Shown here in pieces: positions 34,022 through 43,147 of a stretch of 64,000 nt of DNA (positions within the stretch are counted from its first letter, which is position 1; the number at the start of each line of letters is the position of its first letter). Source of the stretch: Armatimonadota bacterium. GTDB lineage: Bacteria > Armatimonadota > Hebobacteria > CAIYQO01. The notes beneath the pieces are model-generated. The model was given only the letters and a program-made list of their open reading frames with translations. It was not told the DNA's origin and searched no databases. The position numbers were made by a program, and so were the translations under genes. Location of the stretch: positions 59,498 through 123,497 of the forward strand of contig JAKPKV010000082.1 of the NCBI GenBank assembly GCA_029553475.1, in the 5' to 3' direction.

Positions 34022-34172
34022 CCCCTCGGCACGGCCGCGCTGTCCAGGGGGAGGGGCCGTACGCGGAGAGTCCCCCCATCACTGCGTCGCGCGGCGGATG
34101 AGGGCGGCGGCGGACCGCGCGCGAATTCGTGGTTTTTCCGTCCGAAAAGTGCGCGTGTCACCGCAAGATGAG

Positions 34173-34201
34173 TTGACACGCGAACGGGGCGGTGTTACAC
34201 T
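34173..34201 (+). promoter_or_regulatory. Strong promoter of the SLH porin gene
   Basis: TTGACA (34173-34178) and TACACT (34196-34201) are 17 bases apart, with about 180 bases of leader before ATG 34390. Bases 34022-34172 hold no gene. Confidence 0.7.
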
Positions 34202-34213
34202 ACCTTCAACTCG

Positions 34214-34262
34214 GCAAATCGAGAGACTGCTCACTCGAGCAAAGCGACCCCTCGCGATTTGC
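34214..34262 (+). promoter_or_regulatory. Structured 5' leader (three-way junction) of the SLH porin mRNA
   Basis: GCAAATC (34214-34220) pairs with GATTTGC (34256-34262). Between them are GCTC-ACTC-GAGC (34229-34240) and GCGA-CCCC-TCGC (34244-34255). Together they form a compact three-helix junction right at the 5' end of the predicted mRNA. It may protect an abundant envelope mRNA from decay or regulate it. No known riboswitch was matched. Confidence 0.45.
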
Positions 34263-34389
34263 TGTGCGAATCACATCGGGCGAGTCCGAGCGCCGTGTCC
34301 GCGGGGCTGGCAACATGGTGACAGCAGCGCGAGAACGGCGGAACAGGGCCGCGCCGAACGATCCGATCTCTGAGAAGGAGGAAGAGCAT

Positions 34390-36312
34390 ATGCGAACGCG
34401 GACAGGGCTTGCCCTCGTAGCCCTCGCCATGGCCCTCGCCCTCCCGTCGGTGGCCCAGGTGGCACAGCCCTTCGCGGATGTGCCGGCGGACCACTGGGCG
34501 GCGCGCGCGGTGGCGGAAGTGGCGGCGGCCGGTATCATGGAAGGACGACCGACCGGACTGTTTGATGGCCGCGCGCCGATGACGCGCTATGAAGTGGCCA
34601 TGGCGCTGGCGCGCATGCTGGCGCGCGTGGAGCGGATGATCGGCGGGCAGCCGGTCAACGGCGGCACGCCGGCCACCGGCGGCGCCACGCTGGAGCAGAT
34701 CCGCCAGATGATCCTCACCGACCCTGCCGTGCAGGCCCGCCTGCGCGGCGCCCAAGGCGAGCCGGGCGCGCCGGGCCGTGACGGCGCGGCGGCGACCGTG
34801 GATCAGCTCCGCGACGTCATCCTGAACAACCCCGACGTGCAGACAGCTCTGCGCGGCCCGCAAGGCGCGCAGGGTCAGCCGGGCGCGAAAGGCGATCCGG
34901 GCCCGAAGGGCGATCCGGGGCTCACCCCGGCGCAGGTGGCCGCGCTGACGAAACTGCTCAATGAGTTCGGGCCGGAAATCGCCGCCATCCGCGGCGACAT
35001 CCGCACCCTCGCCGACCGCGTCGGCGCCGTGGAAGTGGCCGTGACGAAGATCCCGCCGCTGCGCGCCAGCATCAATGGCGGCCTCCGCGCCGGCACCCTC
35101 GGCACCGCGCTGGAGTTCGGGGCGGATGCCGGCGTCGCCGCTGACAACCTGGCCATCTTTAACTCGGCGAACGTGGACCAGTCGCTGGACAAAGATGTCA
35201 TCAAGGGCGGACGTTTCCTCGTGTCCCTCTTCGACCTCAACCTTGATGGCGCGCTGAGTGACGGCTTCGCCGCGCATGCCACCTTGCGGGCCATTACGCC
35301 GGTCACCCTGAGTCCCGCCCCGTTCGGCGCGGGCGCCGTGGTGCCCAACGATCCGACCGCCGGCTATTACCCCCTCGCGGGAACGCCCGCGCCGCCGCTG
35401 GCCGGCATCAACACCTATGCCGACTCCGTGCAGCTCTGGGATTGGTACGCCACCCTCAGCGCCGGCATCCTGGGCAAGGATGTCTCGCTGACCGCCGGTC
35501 GCCATGCCAACGCCCTCGCGCAGGGCCTGCTCGTGGACAACAGCCGCCAGCCGCTCCTCGGCGTGTCCGCCGACACCGGCTTCGGCAACGTCCTCGTCGG
35601 CGCGAACTTCTCAATGATGGACCGCGCCAGCAACCCGCTGACGAATTCCTCCGCCGCCGTGCAGGACAACGTGGCCTACGCCTACGCCGGCTTTGACGTG
35701 TTCAACGTCAACGTCATCGCCACCTACATGCACTCCGGCTTCGCCGCCCAGCGCGGGTGGAGCGTCGCCGGCGACGGCAGGCTCTTCGGCATCCATGCCT
35801 TCGGCGAATACGCGACCCTCACCCGCACCATCACCGGCGCGGATCCGGGCAGCCCGTTCGACAACGGCTGGGTCGTCGGCGCGGACCTGCTCAACAACTG
35901 GAGAGGCTTCAGCCTGACCGCGCGCTATGGCGAGATCGAGCCGGGCTTCACTCCGGTGCTCTCGGCGCTGTATCCATACGCCGCCGTGAACGCCTACGAC
36001 ATCAACTGGATTGACCGCCCGCTCTTCCTGGATCCCAACAACGTGACCAAGGGCTGGGAGCTCGATATGAAACTGGCGCTGAGCAAGAGCTGGCTGCTGA
36101 GTGCCCGCGTCTATGACGGCGATCACGAAGCGGTCGGCGCGGCCGCCGTGGATGCCGACATGGTGTGGGTGCTCTCCGCGAAGAAGCAGATCGCCAACGG
36201 CGTGGCCTTCAGCCTGCTGTACTCGCAGCGGGAAGTCAACAACCGGGCCACCAACACGGCGTTCACCGATGACCTCACCGTGACCCGCGCGGCGCTGGAG
36301 TTCGTGCTGTAA
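34390..36312 (+). CDS. SLH-domain outer-membrane porin with collagen-like segments
   Basis: ATG 34390 follows AAGGAGGAAG. The 640-residue protein has a signal peptide (ALVALAMALALPSVAQ) and one SLH domain (about residues 27-72: PFADVPADHWAARAVAEVA, MTRYEVAMALARML). Two collagen-like G-X-Y stretches follow (GAQGEPGAPGRDG near 117-130; GPQGAQGQPGAKGDPGPKGD near 153-175). A coiled coil (FGPEIAAIRGDIRTLADRV) precedes a large beta-barrel ending in FVL. SLH domains bind secondary cell-wall polymer in the peptidoglycan, so it probably tethers the outer membrane to the wall, as SLH porins do in cyanobacteria and Thermus. The collagen-like spacer is unusual. Confidence 0.85.
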   Translation: MRTRTGLALVALAMALALPSVAQVAQPFADVPADHWAARAVAEVAAAGIMEGRPTGLFDGRAPMTRYEVAMALARMLARVERMIGGQPVNGGTPATGGATLEQIRQMILTDPAVQARLRGAQGEPGAPGRDGAAATVDQLRDVILNNPDVQTALRGPQGAQGQPGAKGDPGPKGDPGLTPAQVAALTKLLNEFGPEIAAIRGDIRTLADRVGAVEVAVTKIPPLRASINGGLRAGTLGTALEFGADAGVAADNLAIFNSANVDQSLDKDVIKGGRFLVSLFDLNLDGALSDGFAAHATLRAITPVTLSPAPFGAGAVVPNDPTAGYYPLAGTPAPPLAGINTYADSVQLWDWYATLSAGILGKDVSLTAGRHANALAQGLLVDNSRQPLLGVSADTGFGNVLVGANFSMMDRASNPLTNSSAAVQDNVAYAYAGFDVFNVNVIATYMHSGFAAQRGWSVAGDGRLFGIHAFGEYATLTRTITGADPGSPFDNGWVVGADLLNNWRGFSLTARYGEIEPGFTPVLSALYPYAAVNAYDINWIDRPLFLDPNNVTKGWELDMKLALSKSWLLSARVYDGDHEAVGAAAVDADMVWVLSAKKQIANGVAFSLLYSQREVNNRATNTAFTDDLTVTRAALEFVL

Positions 36313-36348
36313 TGCCATCGCCCGCGAACGCATGACGCGCGCCCACGT

Positions 36349-36382
36349 CCAGCCCTCCCGCATCGGGGGGGCTGGCGTTTTT
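36349..36382 (+). terminator. Intrinsic terminator of the SLH porin gene
   Basis: The 12-base stem CCAGCCCTCCCG/CGGGGGGGCTGG (one T-G pair) with a CAT loop is followed by CGTTTTT. It lies 37 bases after the stop codon and is a textbook Rho-independent terminator. Confidence 0.9.
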
Positions 36383-36394
36383 CCGGAAGTGCGC

Positions 36395-36400
36395 TATAAT
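36395..36400 (+). promoter_or_regulatory. Possible -10 box for the pilus operon
   Basis: A perfect TATAAT follows the porin terminator; the -35 region (CTGGCG at 17 bases) is poor. The remaining leader up to ATG 36710 is about 300 bases and GC-rich, with no convincing gene. Other -10-like hexamers are TATACT near 36512 and TATGAT near 36649. Confidence 0.35.
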
Positions 36401-36709
36401 GTCTCGGCGCGGAAGGTATTGCTCCCGGAGAGGGCGAATACCACAACGGGGTGTCGCCGCGCGCCCGGCCGCGCCGGCGCACGCCCGAGGTGGATACGCG
36501 CCGATTCGCGGGTATACTCCGGGCAGGACGCCGATCGGCGCGCAGGGCGCCGGCGCGGTGACGGGCGGGAACGGCTGCCGTGCCATGCGCTTCCCCGCGA
36601 TCTTCAACAGCATGTCCATCCCGGCGCACGGGCATCGTGACTGCTTCGTGTATGATGAGATGAGGGCGCGGCCGGCTGATCGTGCCGCCGCGGGTGGGTG
36701 AGGGAACCG

Positions 36710-38473
36710 ATGTCAACTTCACGCGGGCCGAAAATCCCAATCGGGAAGATTCTCCTGGAGCAGGGCGTCATCACCGCCGATCAGCTCAAGCAGGCGCTGG
36801 CCGTTCAGAAGACGAAAAACGAAAAACTCGGGCGCATCCTCATCGAGCTGGGGTTCGTCTCGGAACGCCAGGTGCTCGCCGCCTACGCCCAGCAACTGGC
36901 CATCCCGCTCTACGATCCCACCGTCGCGCCCGACCCGTCCGTCGCCAAGGTCATCCCCGATCACCTGGTGCAGCGCTACAACGTCGTCCCCCTCCGCCGT
37001 GACGGCAACAAACTCGTCGTCGCCATGCTCGACCCCTCCAACGTCTTCGCCCTCGACGACCTGCGGCTGGTCACCGGCTTCGATATTGATCCCGTCCTCG
37101 CCACCCCGGACGATATGGACGCCCTACGCAGCAGTCAGGGTGCCGCGCCGGCCGCGGAGTCGTCCATGACCACCGCGCTGGCGGTGGCCGCCGGCGCCGA
37201 GGGCGACAGCCAGGAAGGCGCGGCGGACTTCAATACCATGGTGGAAGCCATCCGCCGTCCGGACGCCCCCGGCCAGACGGATGACGACGGCACCATGGAC
37301 GTGACGGAAGACGCGCCCGTCATCCGCATGGTGAACGTGCTCATCCAGAACGCCATCAAGGAGGGCGCGTCCGACATTCACGTGGAGCCGGACCGCAAGC
37401 ACGTGCGCATCCGCTACCGCATTGACGGCGTGCTCTACGAGATGATGAGCCTGCCGAAATTCGCCCATGCCCCCCTCATCTCCCGCCTGAAAATCATGGC
37501 GGACATGAATATCGCCGAGCGCCGCATCCCCCAGGACGGGCGCATCCACATCCGCTTCGATAAACGCGACTACGACATGCGCGTGAACATACTGCCCACG
37601 GTGTTCGGCGAAAAATGCGTCATGCGCATCCTCGACCAGAGCGCCGTGCTCATCGGCCTCGGGCGCCTGGGCTTCACCGCGGAGATGATGGCGGAGCTGG
37701 AAGAGCTCATCGTCAAACCGAACGGCATGGTGCTCGCCACCGGCCCCACCGGGTCGGGGAAAACCACCACGCTGTATTCCATCCTCAACCGCATCAACAG
37801 CATCGAGAAGAATATCCTCACCGTCGAGGACCCGGTGGAGTATCAGTTGCCCGGCGTCAATCAGGTGTCGGTGAACCGTAAGTCCGGCCTCACCTTCCCC
37901 GTCGCCATGCGCGCCTTCCTCCGCCAGGACCCCGACATCATCATGGTCGGCGAGATCCGCGACCTGGAAACGGCGGAAATCGCCGTCCAGGCCTCCCTCA
38001 CCGGGCATCTCGTGCTCTCCACGCTGCACACCAACGACTCGCCGTCCACCATCGTCCGCCTGTCCGACATGGGCATTGAGCCGTTCCTCATCTCCGCCTC
38101 CATCATCGGCGTCATCGCCCAGCGCCTGGGCCGCAAGCTCTGCGAGCGCTGCAAGGCGCCCATCACGCTGCCGCCCGACGCGATGCAGCGCATGGGCATG
38201 ACCGAGGCACAGATGGAGGCCGCCACCTTCTTCAAGCCGGTGGGGTGCAGTGACTGCTCCAATCGCGGCTTCCGCGGCCGCGTCGGGATCTTCGAATTGC
38301 TGACCTTGAACGAGGAGCTCGGTGAGCTGATCGTGCGCCGCGCGCCCCTCTCGGAAATTACGCAGGCGGCGCTCGCCGCCGGCATGACGTCGCTGGTCAT
38401 GGACGGCATGATTAAAGCCCAGCGCGGCATCACCACGGTGGAAGAGGTGCTGCGCGTGGTATCCGTGCATTAA
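36710..38473 (+). CDS. pilB: Type IV pilus assembly ATPase PilB
   Basis: ATG 36710 (GAGGG upstream) is preferred to GTG 36698. The 587-residue protein has an N-terminal MshEN domain (IGKILLEQGVITADQLKQAL, LGRILIELGFVSERQVLAAY), ASDIHVEPD, Walker A GPTGSGKTTTLYS, the Asp box VGEIRDLETAEIA, the His box TLHTNDSPST, and the zinc tetracysteine CERCKAP...CSDCSNRGFRGR. It powers pilus extension at the inner membrane. MshEN domains often bind c-di-GMP. It is first in the operon pilB-pilT-pilC-pilD-pseudopilin. Confidence 0.95.
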   Translation: MSTSRGPKIPIGKILLEQGVITADQLKQALAVQKTKNEKLGRILIELGFVSERQVLAAYAQQLAIPLYDPTVAPDPSVAKVIPDHLVQRYNVVPLRRDGNKLVVAMLDPSNVFALDDLRLVTGFDIDPVLATPDDMDALRSSQGAAPAAESSMTTALAVAAGAEGDSQEGAADFNTMVEAIRRPDAPGQTDDDGTMDVTEDAPVIRMVNVLIQNAIKEGASDIHVEPDRKHVRIRYRIDGVLYEMMSLPKFAHAPLISRLKIMADMNIAERRIPQDGRIHIRFDKRDYDMRVNILPTVFGEKCVMRILDQSAVLIGLGRLGFTAEMMAELEELIVKPNGMVLATGPTGSGKTTTLYSILNRINSIEKNILTVEDPVEYQLPGVNQVSVNRKSGLTFPVAMRAFLRQDPDIIMVGEIRDLETAEIAVQASLTGHLVLSTLHTNDSPSTIVRLSDMGIEPFLISASIIGVIAQRLGRKLCERCKAPITLPPDAMQRMGMTEAQMEAATFFKPVGCSDCSNRGFRGRVGIFELLTLNEELGELIVRRAPLSEITQAALAAGMTSLVMDGMIKAQRGITTVEEVLRVVSVH

Positions 38474-38491
38474 CGGTGTTCGGAGGAAGCT

Positions 38492-39685
38492 ATGTCTGGT
38501 GGTGGTGGTGGCGGGCCCATGCGGCCGCCGTTGGTGTTGACCTCGAACGATTCGACCGTCACGCGTGACCTCGTCGAGGTGCACGTGGACGAGCTGCTGG
38601 AGCTCGTCGTCGAAGCGAAGGGCTGCTCCGACCTGCACCTGGCGGTGGGATTGCCCCCCACCTACCGCGTGGACGGCGACCTGGTCTACGGCCTCTATAC
38701 CAAGTTCACGCCGCAGGTCATCCAGCGCATGTGCTACGATATCCTCACCGACGAGCAGATCCAGCGCTTTGAAAATACCATGGAGCTGGACTTTTCCTAT
38801 CAGTTGGGGAAAACGAGCCGCTTCCGCGTCAACTTCTTCCGCGACCGCGGCAACATGGCCGCCGCCTTCCGCACGATTCCCTATAAAATCCCCACGCTGG
38901 ACGACCTGGGCCAGCCCGCCGTGGTGCGCGACCTCACCAGCAAGCAGCGCGGCCTCATCCTCGTCACCGGCCCGACCGGGTCAGGGAAATCCACTACGCT
39001 GGCGGCGATGCTCCGCGAGATCAACTACACCCAGCGCCGCCATATCATCACCGTCGAGGACCCCATCGAGTATCTGCACAGCCATCAAGGCTGCATCATC
39101 AATCAGCGCGAGCTGGGGCAGGATACCCTGAGCTTCCCCAACGCGCTGCGCGCCGCCCTCCGCGAAGACCCCGACATCCTCCTCGTGGGTGAGATGCGCG
39201 ACCTGGACACCATGAGCCTGGCCATCGCCGCGGCGGAAACCGGCCACCTGGTCTTCGCCACCGTGCACACCAACAGCGCCGCGCAAACCGTGGACCGCAT
39301 CGTGGACGTCTTCCCGGTGGAGCAGCAGGAGCAGATCCGCGTCATGCTCTCCAATAACCTGGTGGCGGTCATCACCCAGCAGCTCGTGCCCCGCCTCGGC
39401 GGCGGCCGCGTCTGTGTCCAGGAAATCATGGTCGCCTCGCCCGCGATCCGCAACCTCATCCGCGAGGCGAAAGCCCACCAGATCAACTCCATTATCCAGA
39501 CGAGCGCCCACCTGGGGATGAAAACGATGGACCAGTGCTTGCGCGATGTCTACAATCAGGGCCTGATTAGCTATGATATGGCGATTGAACGGGCCATGAA
39601 CGTGGAAGAATTGAAGAAGATGATGATGTCCGACGGCACGCTGCCCGAGCAATCGCTCGAGGGCGCGGCGCCGCCGGCCGCATAA
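38492..39685 (+). CDS. pilT: Pilus retraction ATPase PilT
   Basis: The 397-residue protein starts with a Gly-rich tail (SGGGGGGPM). It then has KGCSDLHLAVGLPPTYRVDGD, Walker A GPTGSGKSTT, VGEMRDLDTMSLAIAAAETG and FATVHTNSAAQTVDRIVDVF. The retraction-motif counterpart is AIRNLIREAKAHQI (family form AIRNLIREgK). It depolymerises pili and gives twitching motility or DNA uptake. GGAGGAAG precedes ATG, 18 bases after pilB. The Ala/Pro-rich end (EGAAPPAA) is a harmless extension. Confidence 0.95.
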   Translation: MSGGGGGGPMRPPLVLTSNDSTVTRDLVEVHVDELLELVVEAKGCSDLHLAVGLPPTYRVDGDLVYGLYTKFTPQVIQRMCYDILTDEQIQRFENTMELDFSYQLGKTSRFRVNFFRDRGNMAAAFRTIPYKIPTLDDLGQPAVVRDLTSKQRGLILVTGPTGSGKSTTLAAMLREINYTQRRHIITVEDPIEYLHSHQGCIINQRELGQDTLSFPNALRAALREDPDILLVGEMRDLDTMSLAIAAAETGHLVFATVHTNSAAQTVDRIVDVFPVEQQEQIRVMLSNNLVAVITQQLVPRLGGGRVCVQEIMVASPAIRNLIREAKAHQINSIIQTSAHLGMKTMDQCLRDVYNQGLISYDMAIERAMNVEELKKMMMSDGTLPEQSLEGAAPPAA

Positions 39686-39802
39686 CGCGGGGAGGCGGTC
39701 GGGACGCGTCCCGCCGGGAACCGGCGGGTGGGCATACCGGGCGCGCGGCGGGCACGGCCCGCGCCGCGCCGACGCGAATCTGACACAGGAGGCGAAAGGA
39801 CG

Positions 39803-41053
39803 ATGGCGACTTTCAGTTACGTCGCCCGAGATCAGCTCGGGAAGATCCAGCAGGGAACCGCTGACGCCGAGAACGAACAGATCCTCTACCGGAAACTCCG
39901 CGAACGCGGCCTCTGGGTGCAGAGCATCGAACGCACCCGCGCCGGGAAAGCCCCGGAGAAGAAAGCCGCGCCCGGGGTGAAGGCGGAGGGCAAGAAGAAG
40001 CGCATCGGCAAGGTGAAGGCGCGCGACCTCACCATGTTCTGCCGCCAGTTCGCCACCATGATTAACGCCGGCGTCTCGCTGGTGCGCTGTCTCGCCGTGC
40101 TGGAAATGCAGGCCAGCGCCCCCAGCCTGAAGGCGGTCATCCGCGAAGTCCAGTACTCGGTGGAAGGCGGCGAGACGCTCACCCGCGCCCTCTCGCGCTT
40201 CCCGCATATCTTCAGCAACCTCTTCATCGGTCTCGTCCGCGCCGGCGAAGTCGGCGGCGTGCTCGACGAAACCCTCGAACGCCTGGCGACGTTCCTGGAA
40301 GAGGACATGAAGCTGAAGCGCAAGGTGAAGGCAGCGATGACTTACCCGGCCATCGTCATGTCGCTGGCCGTCGGCATCGTGATCTTCCTGGTCACCTTCA
40401 TCGTGCCGAAGTTCATCCAGTTGTTCGCGGACTTCAACCTGCAGATGCCCGCCCCCACGATGTTCCTGATCTCCTGCAGCAAGTTCCTCACCAACCCGGT
40501 GAACGTGATCGTCCTCGTCGTCACCATCGTCGTCCTCTCCATCGCCATCAACCGCTTCAGGGCCACGAAGACGGGCAAGGCGATCTGGGACAAGATGATG
40601 CTGAAGGTGCCGATCATCGGGAAGCTCAATCACATGATCGCGCTGGCGCGCTTCGCCCGCACCATGTCCACGCTGCTCGTCTCCGGCGTGCCCATCCTGC
40701 AGGCGCTGGAAACGGTGGCCGGCGCCATTGACAATGACGTCATCTCCACCGCCATCCTCGACGCCCGCTCGGCGGTGCGCGAAGGCGAGCGACTGGGCGA
40801 CCCGCTGGAACGCAGCAAGCTCTTCCCGCCGATGGTCATTCAGATGATCTCCGTCGGCGAGGAGACCGGGTCGCTGGACGCCATGCTCGCCAAAGTGGCC
40901 GACTTCTACGAGGCGGAAGTGGACGCCGCGGTGGAAGCCCTCACCTCCGCCCTGGAACCGATGCTCATCGTCTTCCTCGGCGGCGTGGTCGGCTTCATCG
41001 TCGTCGCCATGTTCCTGCCGCTGGTGAAACTCATCGAGGGCCTGTCGTCATAG
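39803..41053 (+). CDS. pilC: Type IV pilus inner-membrane platform protein PilC
   Basis: ATG 39803 lies behind GGAGGCGAAAGG and opens the typical MATFSYVARDQLGKIQQG. Two GspF domains follow (FCRQFATMINAGVSLVRCL, then FARTMSTLLVSGVPILQALE). Helices include IVMSLAVGIVIFLVTFIVP and ALEPMLIVFLGGVVGFIVVA. At 416 residues it is full length. It links the cytoplasmic ATPases to pilin polymerisation. Confidence 0.95.
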   Translation: MATFSYVARDQLGKIQQGTADAENEQILYRKLRERGLWVQSIERTRAGKAPEKKAAPGVKAEGKKKRIGKVKARDLTMFCRQFATMINAGVSLVRCLAVLEMQASAPSLKAVIREVQYSVEGGETLTRALSRFPHIFSNLFIGLVRAGEVGGVLDETLERLATFLEEDMKLKRKVKAAMTYPAIVMSLAVGIVIFLVTFIVPKFIQLFADFNLQMPAPTMFLISCSKFLTNPVNVIVLVVTIVVLSIAINRFRATKTGKAIWDKMMLKVPIIGKLNHMIALARFARTMSTLLVSGVPILQALETVAGAIDNDVISTAILDARSAVREGERLGDPLERSKLFPPMVIQMISVGEETGSLDAMLAKVADFYEAEVDAAVEALTSALEPMLIVFLGGVVGFIVVAMFLPLVKLIEGLSS

Positions 41054-41147
41054 CGACCGGCGGTCCTGCACGGATACGCGCGGGGGGCGGACTTGAGTCC
41101 GCCCCTGCCGATTTTCTGCCCGAAGGGCAAAGGGGGCGTTCGCGTTC

Positions 41148-42323
41148 ATGTCGTCAGCCCTGTATACCATCGGGGCGGTCGTCGCCGTCATCTACGGCGC
41201 CGTCGTCGGCAGCTTTCTGAACGTCTGCATCTACCGGCTGCCGCGCGGCGAGTCGCTCGTACACCCGCCGTCGCACTGCCCGCGCTGCGGCGAGCGGCTG
41301 CGCGCCCGCGATCTGTTGCCGCTGGTCAGCTACCTGCTGCTGCGCGGGCGCTGCCGCTACTGCCGCGACGCCATCTCCCCGCGCTATTTTACTATCGAGC
41401 TGCTCACCGGCGCCCTCTTCCTCGCCGTCTGGGCGTCGCTGGCGGCGCGCATCCCCTACGTGCTGCCCACCGTGCCCGGCTTCATCCTGCTCGTGCTCGC
41501 CCTCGTCTGGGTCTCCGCCATGCTCGTCACCTTCATGATTGACCTGGACACGAAATACGTCATCGAACCCGTCACCTGGCTCGCCATGGCCGCCGGCCTG
41601 CTCTTTGAGGTGGTGCTGAAATGGGGCGACCCCGCCACCGGCATCGGCGTGCAGGTCGGCGCGCAGGTCTACCCCTATCTGCCGCTCGCGGTGCCGGGCA
41701 TGATCATCGGGTTTCTCACCTTCATCGCCATTGATCTCTTCGGCGCGCTGATCTTCCGGAAACCCAGCATGGGGGTGGGCGACGCCTTCATCGGCGCCGC
41801 CATCGGCGCCATGCTCGGCCCCGGCCTCGCGCTGCTCACCTTCGGCATGGCCGTCCTCTGCGCCGTGGTCATCGGCGTGGCGGTGCTGCTCGCGCAGGCC
41901 GCGCGCGCCCGCCGCCAGGCCGCCGCCCCCGCCGGCGAGGAGCCGGAGCCGCCGCGCGCCTACCTGCCCATCGTGCCGTTCCTCGGCGCCGCCGCCGCGC
42001 TGGGCGTGCTCTGGGTCATCGAAGTCTACAGCAGCGCGGTGCTCGCGCACAATTACGGGCACAATAATTCGCTGGTGGCGCTGGCCGCGCCCATCGTCTT
42101 CGGCGCGCTGGTCATCATCACCCTCGTCCTGCTGGAGCCCCTCTGGCCGAAGCAGACGGTGGAAGACGGCGGTCCGGAAGAGGAGGAAGAGCTGCCGGAC
42201 GGCAACTATATCCCCTTCGGCCCCTTCCTCACCGGCTGCGCCGTGCTGGTGGCGCTCATGCCCGAGCAGGTGGCGGCCGGCGCGCGGGCGCTCTGGGACT
42301 GGTACATGCACCTGCATCAGTAA
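41148..42323 (+). CDS. pilD: Prepilin peptidase/N-methyltransferase (A24) with extended C-terminus
   Basis: The 391-residue membrane protease starts with GAVVGSFLNVCIYRLPRGES and the zinc cysteines CPRCG and CRYC. The two catalytic Asp are in FMIDLDTKYVIE and in GVGDAF (G-x-GD motif). Family members end soon after a PFGPFL-type segment. Here PIVPFLGAAAALGVL (about residue 268) is followed by about 110 more residues with two extra helices and a second YIPFGPFLTGCAVLVAL. This suggests a duplicated tail. It cleaves the pseudopilins of this window. No clear ribosome-binding site is visible before ATG 41148. Confidence 0.93.
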   Translation: MSSALYTIGAVVAVIYGAVVGSFLNVCIYRLPRGESLVHPPSHCPRCGERLRARDLLPLVSYLLLRGRCRYCRDAISPRYFTIELLTGALFLAVWASLAARIPYVLPTVPGFILLVLALVWVSAMLVTFMIDLDTKYVIEPVTWLAMAAGLLFEVVLKWGDPATGIGVQVGAQVYPYLPLAVPGMIIGFLTFIAIDLFGALIFRKPSMGVGDAFIGAAIGAMLGPGLALLTFGMAVLCAVVIGVAVLLAQAARARRQAAAPAGEEPEPPRAYLPIVPFLGAAAALGVLWVIEVYSSAVLAHNYGHNNSLVALAAPIVFGALVIITLVLLEPLWPKQTVEDGGPEEEEELPDGNYIPFGPFLTGCAVLVALMPEQVAAGARALWDWYMHLHQ

Positions 42324-42373
42324 ACGGGAAACGGGGTAGAATCATCATGGAGATGGTGGGGAGGAAGCGGGCA

Positions 42374-43012
42374 ATGCGGCACGCGGGCTATACCCTGGTG
42401 GAAATGATGGTGGTGGTGGCGATCATCGCCGTGCTGGCGGCGATCCTCATCCCCGTGGTCTTCAGCGCGCGCGACGGCGTGCTGCGCGCGCAGTGCATCG
42501 CGCAGCTCGACACGGTGGGCCGCGCCCTCGCCATGTATCGCCAGGATTGCGGCGCCTATCCCGCCGCCGCCGCCCCGATGCAGACGCTGGTCAACGCCAA
42601 ACTCCTCGACCCCGACAAGCTCACCTGCCCGAAGGACGACGACGCGAAGAAGGACAGCTACAGCAAATTCTACAACTACTGGGGCTATCGCGCCAACAGC
42701 TGGGATCCCGATTCGCTCGTGGATGCCGCCGACGCGAAATTCGTCTATACCACGCTGACGAACCCGAAGACCGGACAGCAGGATTTCTGGGTGATGCCCG
42801 ATGATACGCTCGCCGTCGCCCGCCGCGACGGCTTCGGCGCCGACTTCCCCGGCCTGGTCAACCCCGGCGCGAAGAACTTGGGCCACGTCATCGTCACCGT
42901 CTGCCCGCGTCACGCCTCCGGCAAATACGTCATCCTTCGCCTCGGCGGCGAGGTGGAATACGCCAAACCCACCGACGAAAACTTCTGGGCGCTCAGCACA
43001 CCATCGAAGTAG
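42374..43012 (+). CDS. Type IV pilin-like/GspG-like pseudopilin
   Basis: ATG 42374 fits the upstream GGGGAGGAAG; ATG 42347 in frame is possible and would lengthen the leader. The short basic leader RHAG is followed by YTLVEMMVVVAIIAVLAAIL, the class III signal with Glu at +5. A soluble domain with paired Cys (QDCGAYP, LTCPKDD) follows. ILRLGGEVEYA recalls a degenerate DG motif of the H-X9-DG proteins. As the last gene of the pil operon it may be the major pilin or a minor one. It is 212 residues long. Confidence 0.85.
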   Translation: MRHAGYTLVEMMVVVAIIAVLAAILIPVVFSARDGVLRAQCIAQLDTVGRALAMYRQDCGAYPAAAAPMQTLVNAKLLDPDKLTCPKDDDAKKDSYSKFYNYWGYRANSWDPDSLVDAADAKFVYTTLTNPKTGQQDFWVMPDDTLAVARRDGFGADFPGLVNPGAKNLGHVIVTVCPRHASGKYVILRLGGEVEYAKPTDENFWALSTPSK

Positions 43013-43067
43013 CCGAAAAACGCCCTTGTTCGTTGGCCGTGCGCCACGCAACTGTAGATATCGCGTA

Positions 43068-43142
43068 ACCGGGGCCGCGGAGTTGCACTCCGCACGAGAA
43101 CAGTGAGGGTTTTCGTGCGGAGTGCAACTCCGCGGCCCCGGT
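43068..43142. terminator. Perfect 30-base inverted repeat between convergent genes
   Basis: Arms 43068-43097 and 43113-43142 are exact complements (core GGAGTTGCACTCCGC) around a 15-base loop ending in TTT. It lies between the pseudopilin stop (43012) and the ettA stop (43148). It can act as a terminator in both directions, but its length and perfection look like a repeat element. Upstream, CGTTGGCCGTGCGCCACG (about 43031-43048) resembles 44911-44930. Confidence 0.7.
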
Positions 43143-43147
43143 AATCC

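Noticed and set aside
36401..36709. Small coding sequence in the long leader of pilB
   Set aside because: The open frames there lack ribosome-binding sites and family features. The stretch is better treated as untranslated leader.
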